From: Martelella mediterranea
GTDB taxonomy: Bacteria > Pseudomonadota > Alphaproteobacteria > Rhizobiales > Rhizobiaceae
Length of the DNA: 64,000 nucleotides
NCBI RefSeq assembly: GCF_004342225.1
Contig: NZ_SMAR01000006.1
Coordinates: 1-64,000, forward strand
Direction of reading: 5' to 3'
Shown: piece after piece, positions 36,426-45,091 of the stretch
Layout of the letters: each line of letters starts with the position of its first letter
Numbering within the stretch: the first letter of the stretch is position 1
Made by a program: the position numbers and the translations under genes
The notes under the pieces: model-generated
Databases searched by the model: none
What the model saw: only the letters and a program-made list of their open reading frames with translations
What the model was told of the DNA's origin: nothing

Positions 36426-37703
36426 TCAGGACGCCGGGTGCGCGTAGTTATGAAGCGTTTCAGACTTCATCTCAATGGAAAAGCCCGCACGTTTCGGCGG
36501 CATATAAGCCGCGTTTTTGATTGTGCATGGATCAATGAAATGCTCATGCAGATGATCGACATACTCAATCACGCGGCCTTCCTTCGTGCCTGAGACGACC
36601 AGATAATCGATCATCGACAAGTGCTGAACATACTCGCAAAGCCCGACACCGCCAGCATGAGGCCAGACGGGAAGGCCGAACTTTGCCGCCATCAGCAACA
36701 CGGAAAGAACTTCATTCAGGCCACCGATGCGGCAGGCATCGATCTGCACGATATCAATCGCACCGCCAGCAATAAACTGCTTGAACAATATCCGGTTTTG
36801 ACACATCTCGCCGGTCGCGATTTTCACCGGCTCCACGGCTTCGCGTATCTTCCGGTGTCCGGCAACATCGTCGGGGCTCGTCGGCTCCTCAATGAAATAC
36901 GGGCGGAATGGGGCAAGCGCGTTCACCCATTCAATCGCCTGATCGACCTCCCAGACCTGATTGGCATCGATCATCAGTGTGCGGTCTTCGCCGATGACCT
37001 CACGGACGATCTTCAGCCGCGCGATATCTTCTTCCAGGTCCTGACCAACTTTCATCTTGATGAAGGAAAAGCCTGAATCAACGGCTTCTTGCGCAAGGCG
37101 ACGCAATTTGTCGTGACTGTAGCCGAGCCAGCCAGCCGATGTTGTGTAGCAGGGATAGCCGTTTGTCTTCAGCTCTTCGAGACGTTCCGCCTTTCCGGCC
37201 TCCGCCTTGCGGAAGATCGCAAGCGCCTCATCCGGCGTAATCGCATCGGTGAGATAGCGAAAATCGACGATGGACACGAGCTGCTCCGGCGTCATGTCGG
37301 CGATCAGCTGCCAGACCGGCTTGTCTGCCGCTTTACCGAGAAGATCCCAAACGGCATTGACCACCGCGCCTGTTGCAAGATGCATCGCCCCCTTGTCCGG
37401 GCCGATCCAGCGCAACTGGCTGTCACCGGTCACATGCCGCCAGAAACGCGCAGGATCTTCGCTGATCCATCCGAGAGAAAGCCCTTGCACACGATTTTCA
37501 AGCGCTGAAATCGCCGCACAGACCACCTCATTCCCGCGCCCGATGGTGAAGGTCAGCCCGTGGCCCTCCAGATCGCAATCCGTCTTGAGCACGACATAGG
37601 CAGCCGAGTAATCGGGGTCGGGGTTCATTGCATCCGAGCCGTCCAGCTTATCAGAGGTTGGAAAGCGCAGATCATGAACCGAAAGACCGGTAATGCTTGT
37701 CAT
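36426..37703 (-). CDS. fucD: L-fuconate dehydratase (enolase superfamily)
   Basis: About 425 aa, mandelate-racemase subgroup of the enolase superfamily, like human ENOSF1 and Xanthomonas FucD. The N-terminal capping text DLRFPTSDKLDGSDAMNPDPDYSAAYVVL is diagnostic. The barrel carries the base lysine in SFIKMKVGQD, metal ligands in MIDANQVWEVDQAIEW and FIEEPTSPDD and ATGEMCQNR, and the His in WPHAGGVGLCEY. It dehydrates L-fuconate to 2-keto-3-deoxy-L-fuconate. ATG at 37703 is preferred; 37733 would overlap the preceding gene. Confidence 0.94.
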   Translation of the reverse strand: MTSITGLSVHDLRFPTSDKLDGSDAMNPDPDYSAAYVVLKTDCDLEGHGLTFTIGRGNEVVCAAISALENRVQGLSLGWISEDPARFWRHVTGDSQLRWIGPDKGAMHLATGAVVNAVWDLLGKAADKPVWQLIADMTPEQLVSIVDFRYLTDAITPDEALAIFRKAEAGKAERLEELKTNGYPCYTTSAGWLGYSHDKLRRLAQEAVDSGFSFIKMKVGQDLEEDIARLKIVREVIGEDRTLMIDANQVWEVDQAIEWVNALAPFRPYFIEEPTSPDDVAGHRKIREAVEPVKIATGEMCQNRILFKQFIAGGAIDIVQIDACRIGGLNEVLSVLLMAAKFGLPVWPHAGGVGLCEYVQHLSMIDYLVVSGTKEGRVIEYVDHLHEHFIDPCTIKNAAYMPPKRAGFSIEMKSETLHNYAHPAS

Positions 37704-37720
37704 TCTTTCATGCCCTCCGC

Positions 37721-38452
37721 TCAGCAGGCCCATGCGCCATCAATGATATGCGCCTGCCCGGTGGTGTAGGTCGCACCGGCCAGATAGACGGCGAGTTCAG
37801 CAATTTCTTCCGGTGTACCAATGCGGCCTATCGGCTGGCGGGCAATGAAATCCGTGCGTGCCTTTTCATAGTCGCCGGTCGCCTTCAGCCGCTCCTGCAG
37901 CGAAGGGCTGTCGACGGTTCCCGGCGCAATGGCATTGCAGCGAATTCCTTTGGTCACATAATCAGCGGCAATCGCCTTGGTCATGCCGATGACAGCAGCC
38001 TTTGTGGTGGAATAGGCAAACCGGTTCGGCACGCCCTTGATGGACGAAGCGACCGAAGACATGTTGATGATGGAGCCATCGCCGCGCTCGATCATGCCGG
38101 GCAGGAAGGCGCGGATCATCCGAACCATGGCCTTTACATTGAGATCGAAGGCGAAATCGAGATCGCCCTCCTTCATCTCCAGCACGGAGCCACCATGAAC
38201 GACACCGGCACAGTTAAACAGGATATCGACACCGCCGGTCTCAGCGGCCAGTGCTGCAATGGCATTTTCATTCAGCACGTCAAGAACGCGGGTTTCGATG
38301 CCTGCAATACCATCAAGCTCTGAAAGCTTATCGGCGTTGATATCAGTGGCGATCACCTTTGCACCCGCTTTGACAAAGGCAAGTGCGGAGGCCGCACCGA
38401 TGCCTTGCGCAGCGGCGGTGATCAGGCAGGTTTTTCCGGTCAGATCTGTCAT
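37721..38452 (-). CDS. SDR dehydrogenase, probable 2-keto-3-deoxy-L-fuconate dehydrogenase
   Basis: A 243-aa short-chain dehydrogenase. Cofactor motif TAAAQGIGAASALAF (TGxxxGIG type), NCAG, catalytic Ser in INMSSVASS and YSTTKAA (Tyr-x-x-x-Lys) are visible, with the usual RCNAIAPGTVDSP. It is close in style to DHRS6/BDH2-like enzymes, which include the Xanthomonas 2-keto-3-deoxy-L-fuconate dehydrogenase. ATG at 38452 has AGGA 7 bases upstream. Placed between the transporter ATPase gene and fucD it should oxidise the fucD product to the 2,4-diketo acid. Confidence 0.87.
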   Translation of the reverse strand: MTDLTGKTCLITAAAQGIGAASALAFVKAGAKVIATDINADKLSELDGIAGIETRVLDVLNENAIAALAAETGGVDILFNCAGVVHGGSVLEMKEGDLDFAFDLNVKAMVRMIRAFLPGMIERGDGSIINMSSVASSIKGVPNRFAYSTTKAAVIGMTKAIAADYVTKGIRCNAIAPGTVDSPSLQERLKATGDYEKARTDFIARQPIGRIGTPEEIAELAVYLAGATYTTGQAHIIDGAWAC

Positions 38453-38466
38453 ATTCATTTCCTTTC

Positions 38467-39570
38467 TCACGCGCGCAGGCTTTTGCCGCTTTCGCCGTCA
38501 AAGACGTGCAGGCGTTCAACATCGAGCGTGAAGGTCAGCGCTTCACCATCTTTCAATGGCCGCGGATCAAGCATCTTTGCCTGCACTTCCTTGCCGCCGA
38601 TTTGGGTATAGATGATGGTTTCCGTGCCGAGTGGCTCAGAAATTTCCACTGGCAGGTCAAGTTCAACCGAGCGGTCTTCCGGATGCAGCGAATGCCCCTT
38701 CGGTGCGAAGGCATCCGGGCGGAACCCGATCACAACCTTCTGACCGGCCCTGACTTTCGGCGCGATGTCCTCAGGAAGCGGCACGGCAACACCGCCACCG
38801 ACGCGCGCCACGACATCCCCGTTTTCCTGTTCGATCATCCCTTCAAGCTGGTTCATCGGCGGCGAGCCGATAAAACCGGCAACAAAGGTGTTCACGGGAT
38901 TTTCAAACACATCTGTCGGCGTACCGACCTGTTCGACATGTCCGTCACGCATGATCACAATCCGGTCGGCCAGCGTCATCGCTTCCACCTGATCGTGCGT
39001 TACATAGATGACGGTGGTTTTGACGCGCTGATGCAGTTTCTTGATCTCAACGCGCATCTGGCCTCTGAGCTTCGCATCAAGGTTTGAAAGCGGCTCATCG
39101 AACAGAAACACATCCGGGTGGCGCACGATGGCCCGCCCCATAGCCACACGCTGACGCTGGCCACCGGAAAGGTTCGCCGGAAGCCGGTCCATGAACTTCT
39201 CAAGACCGAGAATGGCGGACGCTTCATCAACACGCGGGGTGATCTCTTCCGGCGACATGCCCGCGATCTTGAGACCGAAGCCGAGATTTTCGCGCACGGT
39301 CATGTGCGGATAGAGCGCATAGGACTGAAAAACCATGGAGATGTTACGCGAACGCGGTGGCAAAGCGTTGACGACGCGGTCGCCGATCCGCAGCTCACCG
39401 TCAGAGATTTCCTCCAGTCCGGCGATCATTCTGAGGGTCGTTGACTTGCCGCAGCCTGACGGGCCGACAAGAACCACGAACTCGTTGTGTTTGACTTCAA
39501 GATCAATGCCATGGACGACTTCCAGCGAACCATAACGCTTGACGATTTTGGAAAGGTGCACTTCGGCCAC
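38467..39570 (-). CDS. Sugar ABC transporter ATP-binding protein (UgpC/MalK type)
   Basis: A 367-aa CUT1 ATPase. Walker A is [16 protein letters not shown], the signature LSGGQRQRVAMGRAIV, Walker B VFLFDEPLSNLDAKLR, and the C-terminal OB/TOBE domain ends IGFRPDAFAPKGH...ERLHVFDGESGKSL. It couples ATP hydrolysis to the two permeases encoded just upstream (4-base gap). By position it powers L-fucose or L-fucoside uptake. Confidence 0.94.
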   Translation of the reverse strand: MAEVHLSKIVKRYGSLEVVHGIDLEVKHNEFVVLVGPSGCGKSTTLRMIAGLEEISDGELRIGDRVVNALPPRSRNISMVFQSYALYPHMTVRENLGFGLKIAGMSPEEITPRVDEASAILGLEKFMDRLPANLSGGQRQRVAMGRAIVRHPDVFLFDEPLSNLDAKLRGQMRVEIKKLHQRVKTTVIYVTHDQVEAMTLADRIVIMRDGHVEQVGTPTDVFENPVNTFVAGFIGSPPMNQLEGMIEQENGDVVARVGGGVAVPLPEDIAPKVRAGQKVVIGFRPDAFAPKGHSLHPEDRSVELDLPVEISEPLGTETIIYTQIGGKEVQAKMLDPRPLKDGEALTFTLDVERLHVFDGESGKSLRA

Positions 39571-39574
39571 GGGA

Positions 39575-40438
39575 TTATCCTTTCACACCACCGAACGTCA
39601 GTCCGGCAATCAGATGCTTTTGTACAATGAAGGTGAGAATGAGCGCGGGGATGATGATCAGCACCGCCATGGCGCTCATACCGGTCCAGTCCACAGTGAA
39701 CTGGGCGGTAAAATCCATCAGCCCGACCGGCATGGTTTTCGATGCGGTGGTACGGGTCAGCTGGCTGGCAAGCGCAAACTCGTTCCATGCTGTCAGAAAG
39801 GCAAAGATGCCAGCAGACGCAAGGCCGGAACGGGCGAGAGGGAACTCGACCTTCCAGAACGCCTGCCAGCGGGTGCAGCCGTCAATCTGCGCGGCTTCCG
39901 AAAGATCCGCCGGAATTTGGCGGAAAAAACCATCCGTCAGCCAGATCGTAAAGGGGATGTTGATCGCCATATAAACGAGGATCAGACCAAACTTCGTATC
40001 GATCAGGCCGATACGGCTCCACAGGATGAACAGCGGCAGCGACAGGGCAACGCCGGGCACCGTGCGCGATAGCATGAACGACAAGAACAGCGCGCCCTTG
40101 CCTTTAAAACGGTAACGGGCGAAGGCATAGCCGCCCATCATGCCGATGAAGATCGCGACGAAAGTCGACGTCAGCGAGATCACCAGCGAGTTGATGAAAT
40201 AATTGGCGACCGGCAGGCCCTGCTGACGCTCCGGCAAAAGGCCAAAGATGCCGAGGAAGTTGTTCAGTGTCCACTGCTCGGGAATCCAGATCGGCGGACG
40301 GGCCATTACCTCGACATTCGGGCGGAATGCGGTCATCACCACCCATGCACCAGGCACGACGAGGATGGCCATGGCGATGAACAGTGTGATCCACAAAAGC
40401 CAGCGCTGCCAGGGTTTTTCGATGGTTCTCGCGCTCAT
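39575..40438 (-). CDS. Carbohydrate ABC transporter permease (MalG type)
   Basis: A 287-aa CUT1 permease starting MSARTIEKPWQRWLLWITLFIAMAILVVPGAWVVMTAFRP. Six membrane helices are expected; the coupling EAA motif is DLSEAAQIDGCTRWQAFWKVEFPLARSGL at about residues 190-218. A longer open frame reaches 41038, but its first part is only the opposite reading of the neighbouring permease; ATG at 40438 overlaps the previous stop (ATGA). Confidence 0.94.
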   Translation of the reverse strand: MSARTIEKPWQRWLLWITLFIAMAILVVPGAWVVMTAFRPNVEVMARPPIWIPEQWTLNNFLGIFGLLPERQQGLPVANYFINSLVISLTSTFVAIFIGMMGGYAFARYRFKGKGALFLSFMLSRTVPGVALSLPLFILWSRIGLIDTKFGLILVYMAINIPFTIWLTDGFFRQIPADLSEAAQIDGCTRWQAFWKVEFPLARSGLASAGIFAFLTAWNEFALASQLTRTTASKTMPVGLMDFTAQFTVDWTGMSAMAVLIIIPALILTFIVQKHLIAGLTFGGVKG

Positions 40439-41337
40439 TGTGCACCTCCCATGAACAGCCGCGATTTGGCAAGGTTGCGATAGAAGATGATGGTGAAGGC
40501 AATCGAGAGCAGGATCGAGATATAGCCCATGGCATTGGCCATACCCATTTGCGAATTCTGGTAGCCGGTGCGTGTCATCAGCGTCCAGATCAGCTCTGTG
40601 CGGCCTGCCGGCCCGCCATTGGTCATGATCTTCACCATGTCGTAAGCACGCGCAACATCGAGCGAACGGATCGTCATTGCGATCCAGATGAACGGCATAA
40701 GAAACGGCAGCGTGATATGGCGGAACACCTGAATGGCGTTGCAGCCATCCACACGGGCCGCCTCGATCGGATCTTTCGGCATTGCCAGAAGCCCAGCCAT
40801 CAGAAGGATCGCGAAGATTGAGGTCGACATCCACATTTCCGCGACAATGATGGAGAAGTTCGCCAGCCAGCCATTGACCAGCCACGGGATCGGTTTGTCG
40901 ATCAGGTTCAGCGCGAACAGAGCATTGTTCACCAGGCCGACGGAATCGTTGAACAGATATTTGAACTGAAAGCCGACGAGAATAGGCGAGAACATCATCG
41001 GGAACATCATGATGGTTCTGAGCGTGCGCTGCCCCCACGTGATCCGGTTGACCAGCAACGCCAGCCCCAGCCCCATGACCATTTCAAGATTTAGCGTGAT
41101 GGTGATGAAAACCACGGTGCGGCCAAACGCCCACCAGAAATCATCGTCTCCCATCAGCCGCTGATAGTTTCGAAGTCCGACGAAATTGAACAGCGTGTGC
41201 GGGCGCACGAGATTGTAGCTGGTGAAACTCGTCCAGAATGAAACCACGAGCGGCACAAGAACAACCGCCAGAATGACGACGATTGCAGGCAGCAGCAATA
41301 GATACGGCGTCGCCCTTGGCGACCTGAAGAATTTCAT
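40435..41337 (-). CDS. Sugar ABC transporter permease (MalF/UgpA type)
   Basis: About 300 aa with six hydrophobic helices. The EAA motif is DPIEAARVDGCNAIQVFRHITLPFLMPFIWIA near the middle. ATG at 41337 (MKFFRSPRATPYLLLLPAIVVIL) is chosen; an upstream in-frame start at 41400 adds residues with no matching ribosome binding site. It forms the heterodimer with the next permease. It is separated from the binding-protein gene by a hairpin. Confidence 0.93.
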   Translation of the reverse strand: MKFFRSPRATPYLLLLPAIVVILAVVLVPLVVSFWTSFTSYNLVRPHTLFNFVGLRNYQRLMGDDDFWWAFGRTVVFITITLNLEMVMGLGLALLVNRITWGQRTLRTIMMFPMMFSPILVGFQFKYLFNDSVGLVNNALFALNLIDKPIPWLVNGWLANFSIIVAEMWMSTSIFAILLMAGLLAMPKDPIEAARVDGCNAIQVFRHITLPFLMPFIWIAMTIRSLDVARAYDMVKIMTNGGPAGRTELIWTLMTRTGYQNSQMGMANAMGYISILLSIAFTIIFYRNLAKSRLFMGGAQ

Positions 41338-41397
41338 GTCACGCCTATCTGTATTGACAAAAATGATTGGGTATCCGGCCTTGGAGCCGTTAAGGGC

Positions 41398-41417
41398 CAC
41401 CGGCGCCAGGGCCGGTG
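41398..41417. repeat. Hairpin between binding-protein and permease genes
   Basis: CACCGGC-GCCAGG-GCCGGTG, 21 bases after the binding-protein stop on the minus strand, with no U-tract. Such stems commonly raise the level of binding-protein mRNA over permease mRNA. Confidence 0.6.
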
Positions 41418-41438
41418 ACCAAAGTTGAGGTATGAGGC

Positions 41439-42767
41439 TTAGTAGTAGCCAGCATCCTGCATGATGTAGGTCGCTTCCTGCGCTGCATCGTCAAGCGCTT
41501 CCTGCGGGGTTTTCTCGCCCACAATCGCCGCCTGAAGCTCAGGCCACAGCACGTTGGATACCTGAATCCACTCCGCGATCAGTGGCGGCGTGCGGGCATC
41601 GGCCAGCGATTCCTGCCAGACCTGGAACATCTCGGCGAGGTTTTCCTTACCGTTTTCATTGAACCAGGTGATAACCTCGTCGTAGGTCGCCGTACGGGTC
41701 GGCAGGTTGCCGGCCTTGGCTTCCATCAGCTCGCTTTCATCATTGGTCATGAAGACGGCAAAGGAAACGCCTGCGTCCTTGTTGTCGCAATCTTCTGTGA
41801 CTGAGAAAGAGTGCGAGCCGGACCAGCCACCACGCTTGCCGGAAGAACCGACAGGGGCAACCGCATAACCGAGATCGTCAGAGATCTTTGACGCTTCCGG
41901 ATCCGCAAAGAAAGCGGCAAAGCCCGGCCAGTCGAGATCAATTGCCAGCTGGCCGGCGGCCATGGCCTGACCGATATCATCCCATGTGTAGTTGACAGTA
42001 CCGGCAGGAACTGCACCGGCATTATAGACATCAACAAACCACTGCAGCGCTTCGACCCCGGCTTCGGAATTGAAGATGGGTTTCAGGTCTTCATCGAAAA
42101 TATCACCACCATTGGCGCGCAGAATTTCCATGAAGCGACCGGACATTCCCTCGTCCTTGCCGGCAAAGGCTGTGCCGTAAAGGTTCGGCGGATCTGCAAA
42201 GAAGATCACCTGATCACGGAACTCATCATAGGTTTTCGGCGGCTGAAGCTCGGTGCCATATTTTTCTTTCCAGGCCGCCTGATTGGCCGGATCCGCATAA
42301 AGGCTCTTGCGATAATAAAGGTTTGAAACATCTGTTACGCGCGGAAGCTGAACCAGCCGTCCGTCAACCTTGGACGATTCCAGCGTGCCGGGCACATATT
42401 TATCAAGCTCGGACTGCGGAACATGCTCCGAAAGGTCGATGTAAAGGCTGCCATATTGCGGCGCAAAGCTGGTATGGTTGGAACCGACACACCAGGAAAC
42501 CGGACCGGCTGCGATATCCTGCTTGATTTCACGGTCGAGATCGAAATGGTTTTTCGAAGACACGATTTCGACCTTCGCACCCGTCATCTCCTCCCATTCC
42601 GGGATTCGGGTGTAAAGCTTCTCATACTGGGTACCACCGATCAGTTTGACCTTCAGTGTGTAGTCCGGAAAGCTGCCGTAATCGAATTCCTGAGCGTTGG
42701 CTGTCACAGCCAGCCCGCCAACCGCGCAGCAGGCGACCAGCAGTGTCCTTAACGGTTTCAATGCCAT
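41439..42767 (-). CDS. Sugar ABC transporter substrate-binding protein (family 1)
   Basis: About 442 aa, first gene of the leftward fucose operon. The ATG at 42767 follows GAGGAGG; the start of the longer open frame at 42863 is in the promoter. The signal peptide is MALKPLRTLLVACCAVGGLAVTANAQ. The mature protein has the CUT1 binding-protein text EWEEMTGAKVEIVSSKN and VDVYNAGAVPAGTVNYTWDDIGQAMAAGQLAIDLDWPGF. It should deliver L-fucose or a fucoside to the permeases; the ligand is inferred from the catabolic genes downstream. Confidence 0.92.
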   Translation of the reverse strand: MALKPLRTLLVACCAVGGLAVTANAQEFDYGSFPDYTLKVKLIGGTQYEKLYTRIPEWEEMTGAKVEIVSSKNHFDLDREIKQDIAAGPVSWCVGSNHTSFAPQYGSLYIDLSEHVPQSELDKYVPGTLESSKVDGRLVQLPRVTDVSNLYYRKSLYADPANQAAWKEKYGTELQPPKTYDEFRDQVIFFADPPNLYGTAFAGKDEGMSGRFMEILRANGGDIFDEDLKPIFNSEAGVEALQWFVDVYNAGAVPAGTVNYTWDDIGQAMAAGQLAIDLDWPGFAAFFADPEASKISDDLGYAVAPVGSSGKRGGWSGSHSFSVTEDCDNKDAGVSFAVFMTNDESELMEAKAGNLPTRTATYDEVITWFNENGKENLAEMFQVWQESLADARTPPLIAEWIQVSNVLWPELQAAIVGEKTPQEALDDAAQEATYIMQDAGYY

Positions 42768-42815
42768 GTTTTCCTCCTCGATCCTTTTCAAACGCCAAGT
42801 CAGAAAAGACTTGAT

Positions 42816-42871
42816 CCTCCATATTTGAAAAGAGTATTTGTATATAAGCATGATAATTGACAATCCGTCAA
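42816..42871 (-). promoter_or_regulatory. Promoter of the L-fucose importer with IclR-type candidate operator
   Basis: On the minus strand TTGACG (42871-42866), 18 bases, TTATAT (42847-42842) look like -35 and -10. Just downstream lies TTCAAATATGGAGG (plus-strand CCTCCATATTTGAA, 42816-42829), nearly identical to 46841-46854. Its position around the transcription start would suit repression. The divergent neighbour is the IclR gene. Confidence 0.55.
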
Positions 42872-42973
42872 CGCCCGGCCACGATATTTAAACTTGGCGC
42901 GTTCGGGACATGCCACAACAAAAGGCCGCAACCATGCATACAGACCGGTTCAAAAGCAGGCAGGAGACAGCAG

Positions 42974-43738
42974 ATGACCAATGATGATGCCGATCGTTAT
43001 CGCGCCCCTGCACTGGATAAGGGCCTCGACATCTTCGAGCTCCTGGCTGCGACCGAGGGCTCACTCAGTCAGGCTGAAATCGCCAAGGCGCTGTCTCGCA
43101 CGCCAAACGAGATTTACCGGATGTTAGACCGGCTGGTACGACGCGACTATATCCGCCGCACCCGCGAGGACCGCTACGAAATCACACTGAAGATGTTTGA
43201 GCTGGTTCATGCTCGTCCGCCATTGCGGCGGCTTGTCAACCAATCGATCCCGCATCTGCAGCAGGTTGCCCACGATTCGGGCCAGTCCTGTCATCTTGTC
43301 GTGTTTGACCGTTCCGCCGCTGTCGTCGTCGCACAGGTCGATGCACCGAGTTACTGGAGCCTGGCAGTGCGTGTCGGCACCCGCCTTGGCCTGACAACAA
43401 CAGGGTCCGGCCTTGTCTTTCTGGCATTCTCGTCGCCGGAGAACCGCGCCTTGATGCTGAAAGGTGCAGGCGAAACCCTGACAGAGGATGTGGAGGCACG
43501 TCTGCCGCGCATACGTGAAGACGGCTACGCCGTGACGGCCAGCGAACAGATAGCGGGTGTCACCAATCTGACAGCACCGGTGATGGGGCCGCTGGGTTCG
43601 GTGATGGCTGTCATCACCTGCCCCTACACGGCCCGCCTTGATCGCCCGGTTGAAAGCGATCAGCAAAACGCACTCACACTCGTCCGCGCAGCAGCAAGCC
43701 ACCTTTCGCAGGACCGCTCCGGCAACGACAGCGACTAA
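42974..43738 (+). CDS. IclR family transcriptional regulator
   Basis: About 254 aa. N-terminal winged helix YRAPALDKGLDIFELLAATEGSLSQAEIAKALSRTPNEIYRMLDRLVRRDYIRRTREDRYEIT (about 8-70) and the C-terminal effector domain with VVAQVDAPSYWSLAVRVGTRLGLTTTGSG and VTNLTAPVMGPLGSVMAVI. ATG at 42974 has AGGAGAC just upstream. It is divergent from the importer operon and is the best candidate to control it, and perhaps the operon at 46915, through the shared element described in the findings. Confidence 0.93.
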   Translation: MTNDDADRYRAPALDKGLDIFELLAATEGSLSQAEIAKALSRTPNEIYRMLDRLVRRDYIRRTREDRYEITLKMFELVHARPPLRRLVNQSIPHLQQVAHDSGQSCHLVVFDRSAAVVVAQVDAPSYWSLAVRVGTRLGLTTTGSGLVFLAFSSPENRALMLKGAGETLTEDVEARLPRIREDGYAVTASEQIAGVTNLTAPVMGPLGSVMAVITCPYTARLDRPVESDQQNALTLVRAAASHLSQDRSGNDSD

Positions 43739-43750
43739 GCGCTTTTACAG

Positions 43751-43853
43751 CATCGGCCCGAAAATCGAAATCGATTTTCGGAAAGCACGATTCGTAGATT
43801 CAATAGGTTAGGGCGTCCTTTGTGCATCCGAATGGATGCACGGCGCTCTAAAT
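43751..43853. repeat. Palindromic intergenic repeat, Brucella-like
   Basis: Two hairpins between the IclR and lactonase genes: CCGAAAATCG-AAAT-CGATTTTCGG (43758-43781), then GTGCATCC-GAAT-GGATGCAC (43822-43841) inside an outer stem TTAGGGCG / CGCTCTAA (43808-43815, 43844-43851, one mismatch). From memory similar elements are scattered in Brucella and Ochrobactrum intergenic regions; only one copy was found in this window. The first hairpin could also end the IclR transcript. Confidence 0.6.
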
Positions 43854-43877
43854 TAAAACGCATGAGAGGGAGGAACC

Positions 43878-44702
43878 ATGCGCATCATCGATACCCACCT
43901 GCACCTTGTTTACAAGGATCGCTTTTCCTATCCATGGCTTGAAGGCGTGCCAGCGCTGAATAAGCAGACGACAGCTGAAGACTATTTTAAAAAGGCTGAA
44001 GCCCTCGGTATTGAGGCCGCTCTTCACATGGAAGTTGATGTGGCCGATAAAGATATCGAGGCGGAGAGCAATTTTATCTCCGGCGCACATGAAAAGATCA
44101 TAGGCGCCATTGCGGCATGCCGCCCGGAAGAAAAGAATTTCCCGGCATTTCTGGAGAGGATGACAGCCAATCCCGGCATCAAAGGTTTTCGCCGTGTCCT
44201 GCACACCATGCCGGATGACCTTTCACAAGCCCCCGTCTTTGCCGAAAATATCAGCCGACTTGCCGATCACAACCTCACCTTCGATCTGTGTGTGCTGGCG
44301 CGCCAGCTACCGCTGGCAATGGATCTGGCGAAGAAGTGCCCGAACGTCCGGTTTGTCCTCGATCATTGCGGTGTGCCCGACATTGAAAATAACGGACTTG
44401 ATCCGTGGCGCAGCGCCATCAGCGAAATCGCACGTCTGCCAAATGTCGCCGCAAAAATCTCCGGCGTCATCGCATATGGAGGTGCAAACTGGAGCGTAGA
44501 AACACTGCGACCCTATATCGAACACGTCATCGATGCCTTCTCGTTTGACCGCGTCGTCTGGGGCTCGGATTTTCCGGTCTGCACACTGACAGCCAGCCTT
44601 GAAGACTGGGTGAATGCTTCCCGCGAGATCACCGGCACCGCCAGCCTGCAAGAGCAGGAAAAACTCTTCAGCGGCAATGCCAGCCGTATTTATGGACTTT
44701 GA
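43878..44702 (+). CDS. Amidohydrolase-family lactonase, probable L-fucono-1,5-lactonase
   Basis: A 274-aa TIM-barrel hydrolase of the amidohydrolase/DUF849-like lactonase group (COG3618). Metal-ligand style motifs are IIDTHLHLVYKDRFSYPWL at the start, EAALHMEVDVAD, GFRRVLHTMP, FVLDHCGVPDIEN and VVWGSDFPVCTLTAS. COG3618 enzymes in L-fucose clusters open L-fuconolactone to L-fuconate, which FucD then uses. It is co-directional with the mutarotase, 16 bases downstream. Confidence 0.88.
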   Translation: MRIIDTHLHLVYKDRFSYPWLEGVPALNKQTTAEDYFKKAEALGIEAALHMEVDVADKDIEAESNFISGAHEKIIGAIAACRPEEKNFPAFLERMTANPGIKGFRRVLHTMPDDLSQAPVFAENISRLADHNLTFDLCVLARQLPLAMDLAKKCPNVRFVLDHCGVPDIENNGLDPWRSAISEIARLPNVAAKISGVIAYGGANWSVETLRPYIEHVIDAFSFDRVVWGSDFPVCTLTASLEDWVNASREITGTASLQEQEKLFSGNASRIYGL

Positions 44703-44718
44703 AAACCGGGAGAAGAAA

Positions 44719-45048
44719 ATGCAACGAATTGGAATGGTGATCCAGCTCAACGCCGAAAAAGTCGCTGAATACAAACAGCTTCACGCCAATGCCTGGCCGG
44801 AAGTGCTGGACATGATCAAACAGTGCAATATCCAAAACTATACGATTTTTCTGCGTGAACCGGAAAACCTGTTGTTTTCCTATTACGAATATACCGGCGA
44901 CGATTACGAAGCCGATATGGCAAAGATGGCAGCAGACCCGAAAACACAGGAATGGTGGGCGGTCTGCGAACCCTGCCAGAAACCGCTCGACACCGCCAAA
45001 GACGGAGACTGGTGGACCAAGATGGAAGACGTTTTCCATCTGGCGTGA
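44719..45048 (+). CDS. L-rhamnose mutarotase-family protein (probable L-fucose mutarotase)
   Basis: A 109-aa dimeric ferredoxin-fold protein of the RhaM family (COG3254). It begins MQRIGMVIQLNAEKVAEYKQLHANAWPEVLDMI with the catalytic His and Tyr region and continues NYTIFLREPENLLFSYYEYTG and EWWAVCEPCQKPL. It interconverts sugar anomers so that the dehydrogenase gets the right one. Members occur in both rhamnose and fucose clusters; the neighbours here point to L-fucose. GGGAGAAG precedes the ATG. Confidence 0.88.
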   Translation: MQRIGMVIQLNAEKVAEYKQLHANAWPEVLDMIKQCNIQNYTIFLREPENLLFSYYEYTGDDYEADMAKMAADPKTQEWWAVCEPCQKPLDTAKDGDWWTKMEDVFHLA

Positions 45049-45091
45049 GGCCTTTCCGCCTGTTTTCCGCTTGCCGGGAAACAAGGATCGC

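Noticed and set aside
39575-41038. One 487-aa open frame that would fuse an unknown N-terminal part to the MalG-type permease
   Set aside because: The first 200 codons lie over the upstream permease in another frame and read as low-quality His/Asp-rich text. ATG at 40438 overlaps the previous stop and gives a normal permease.
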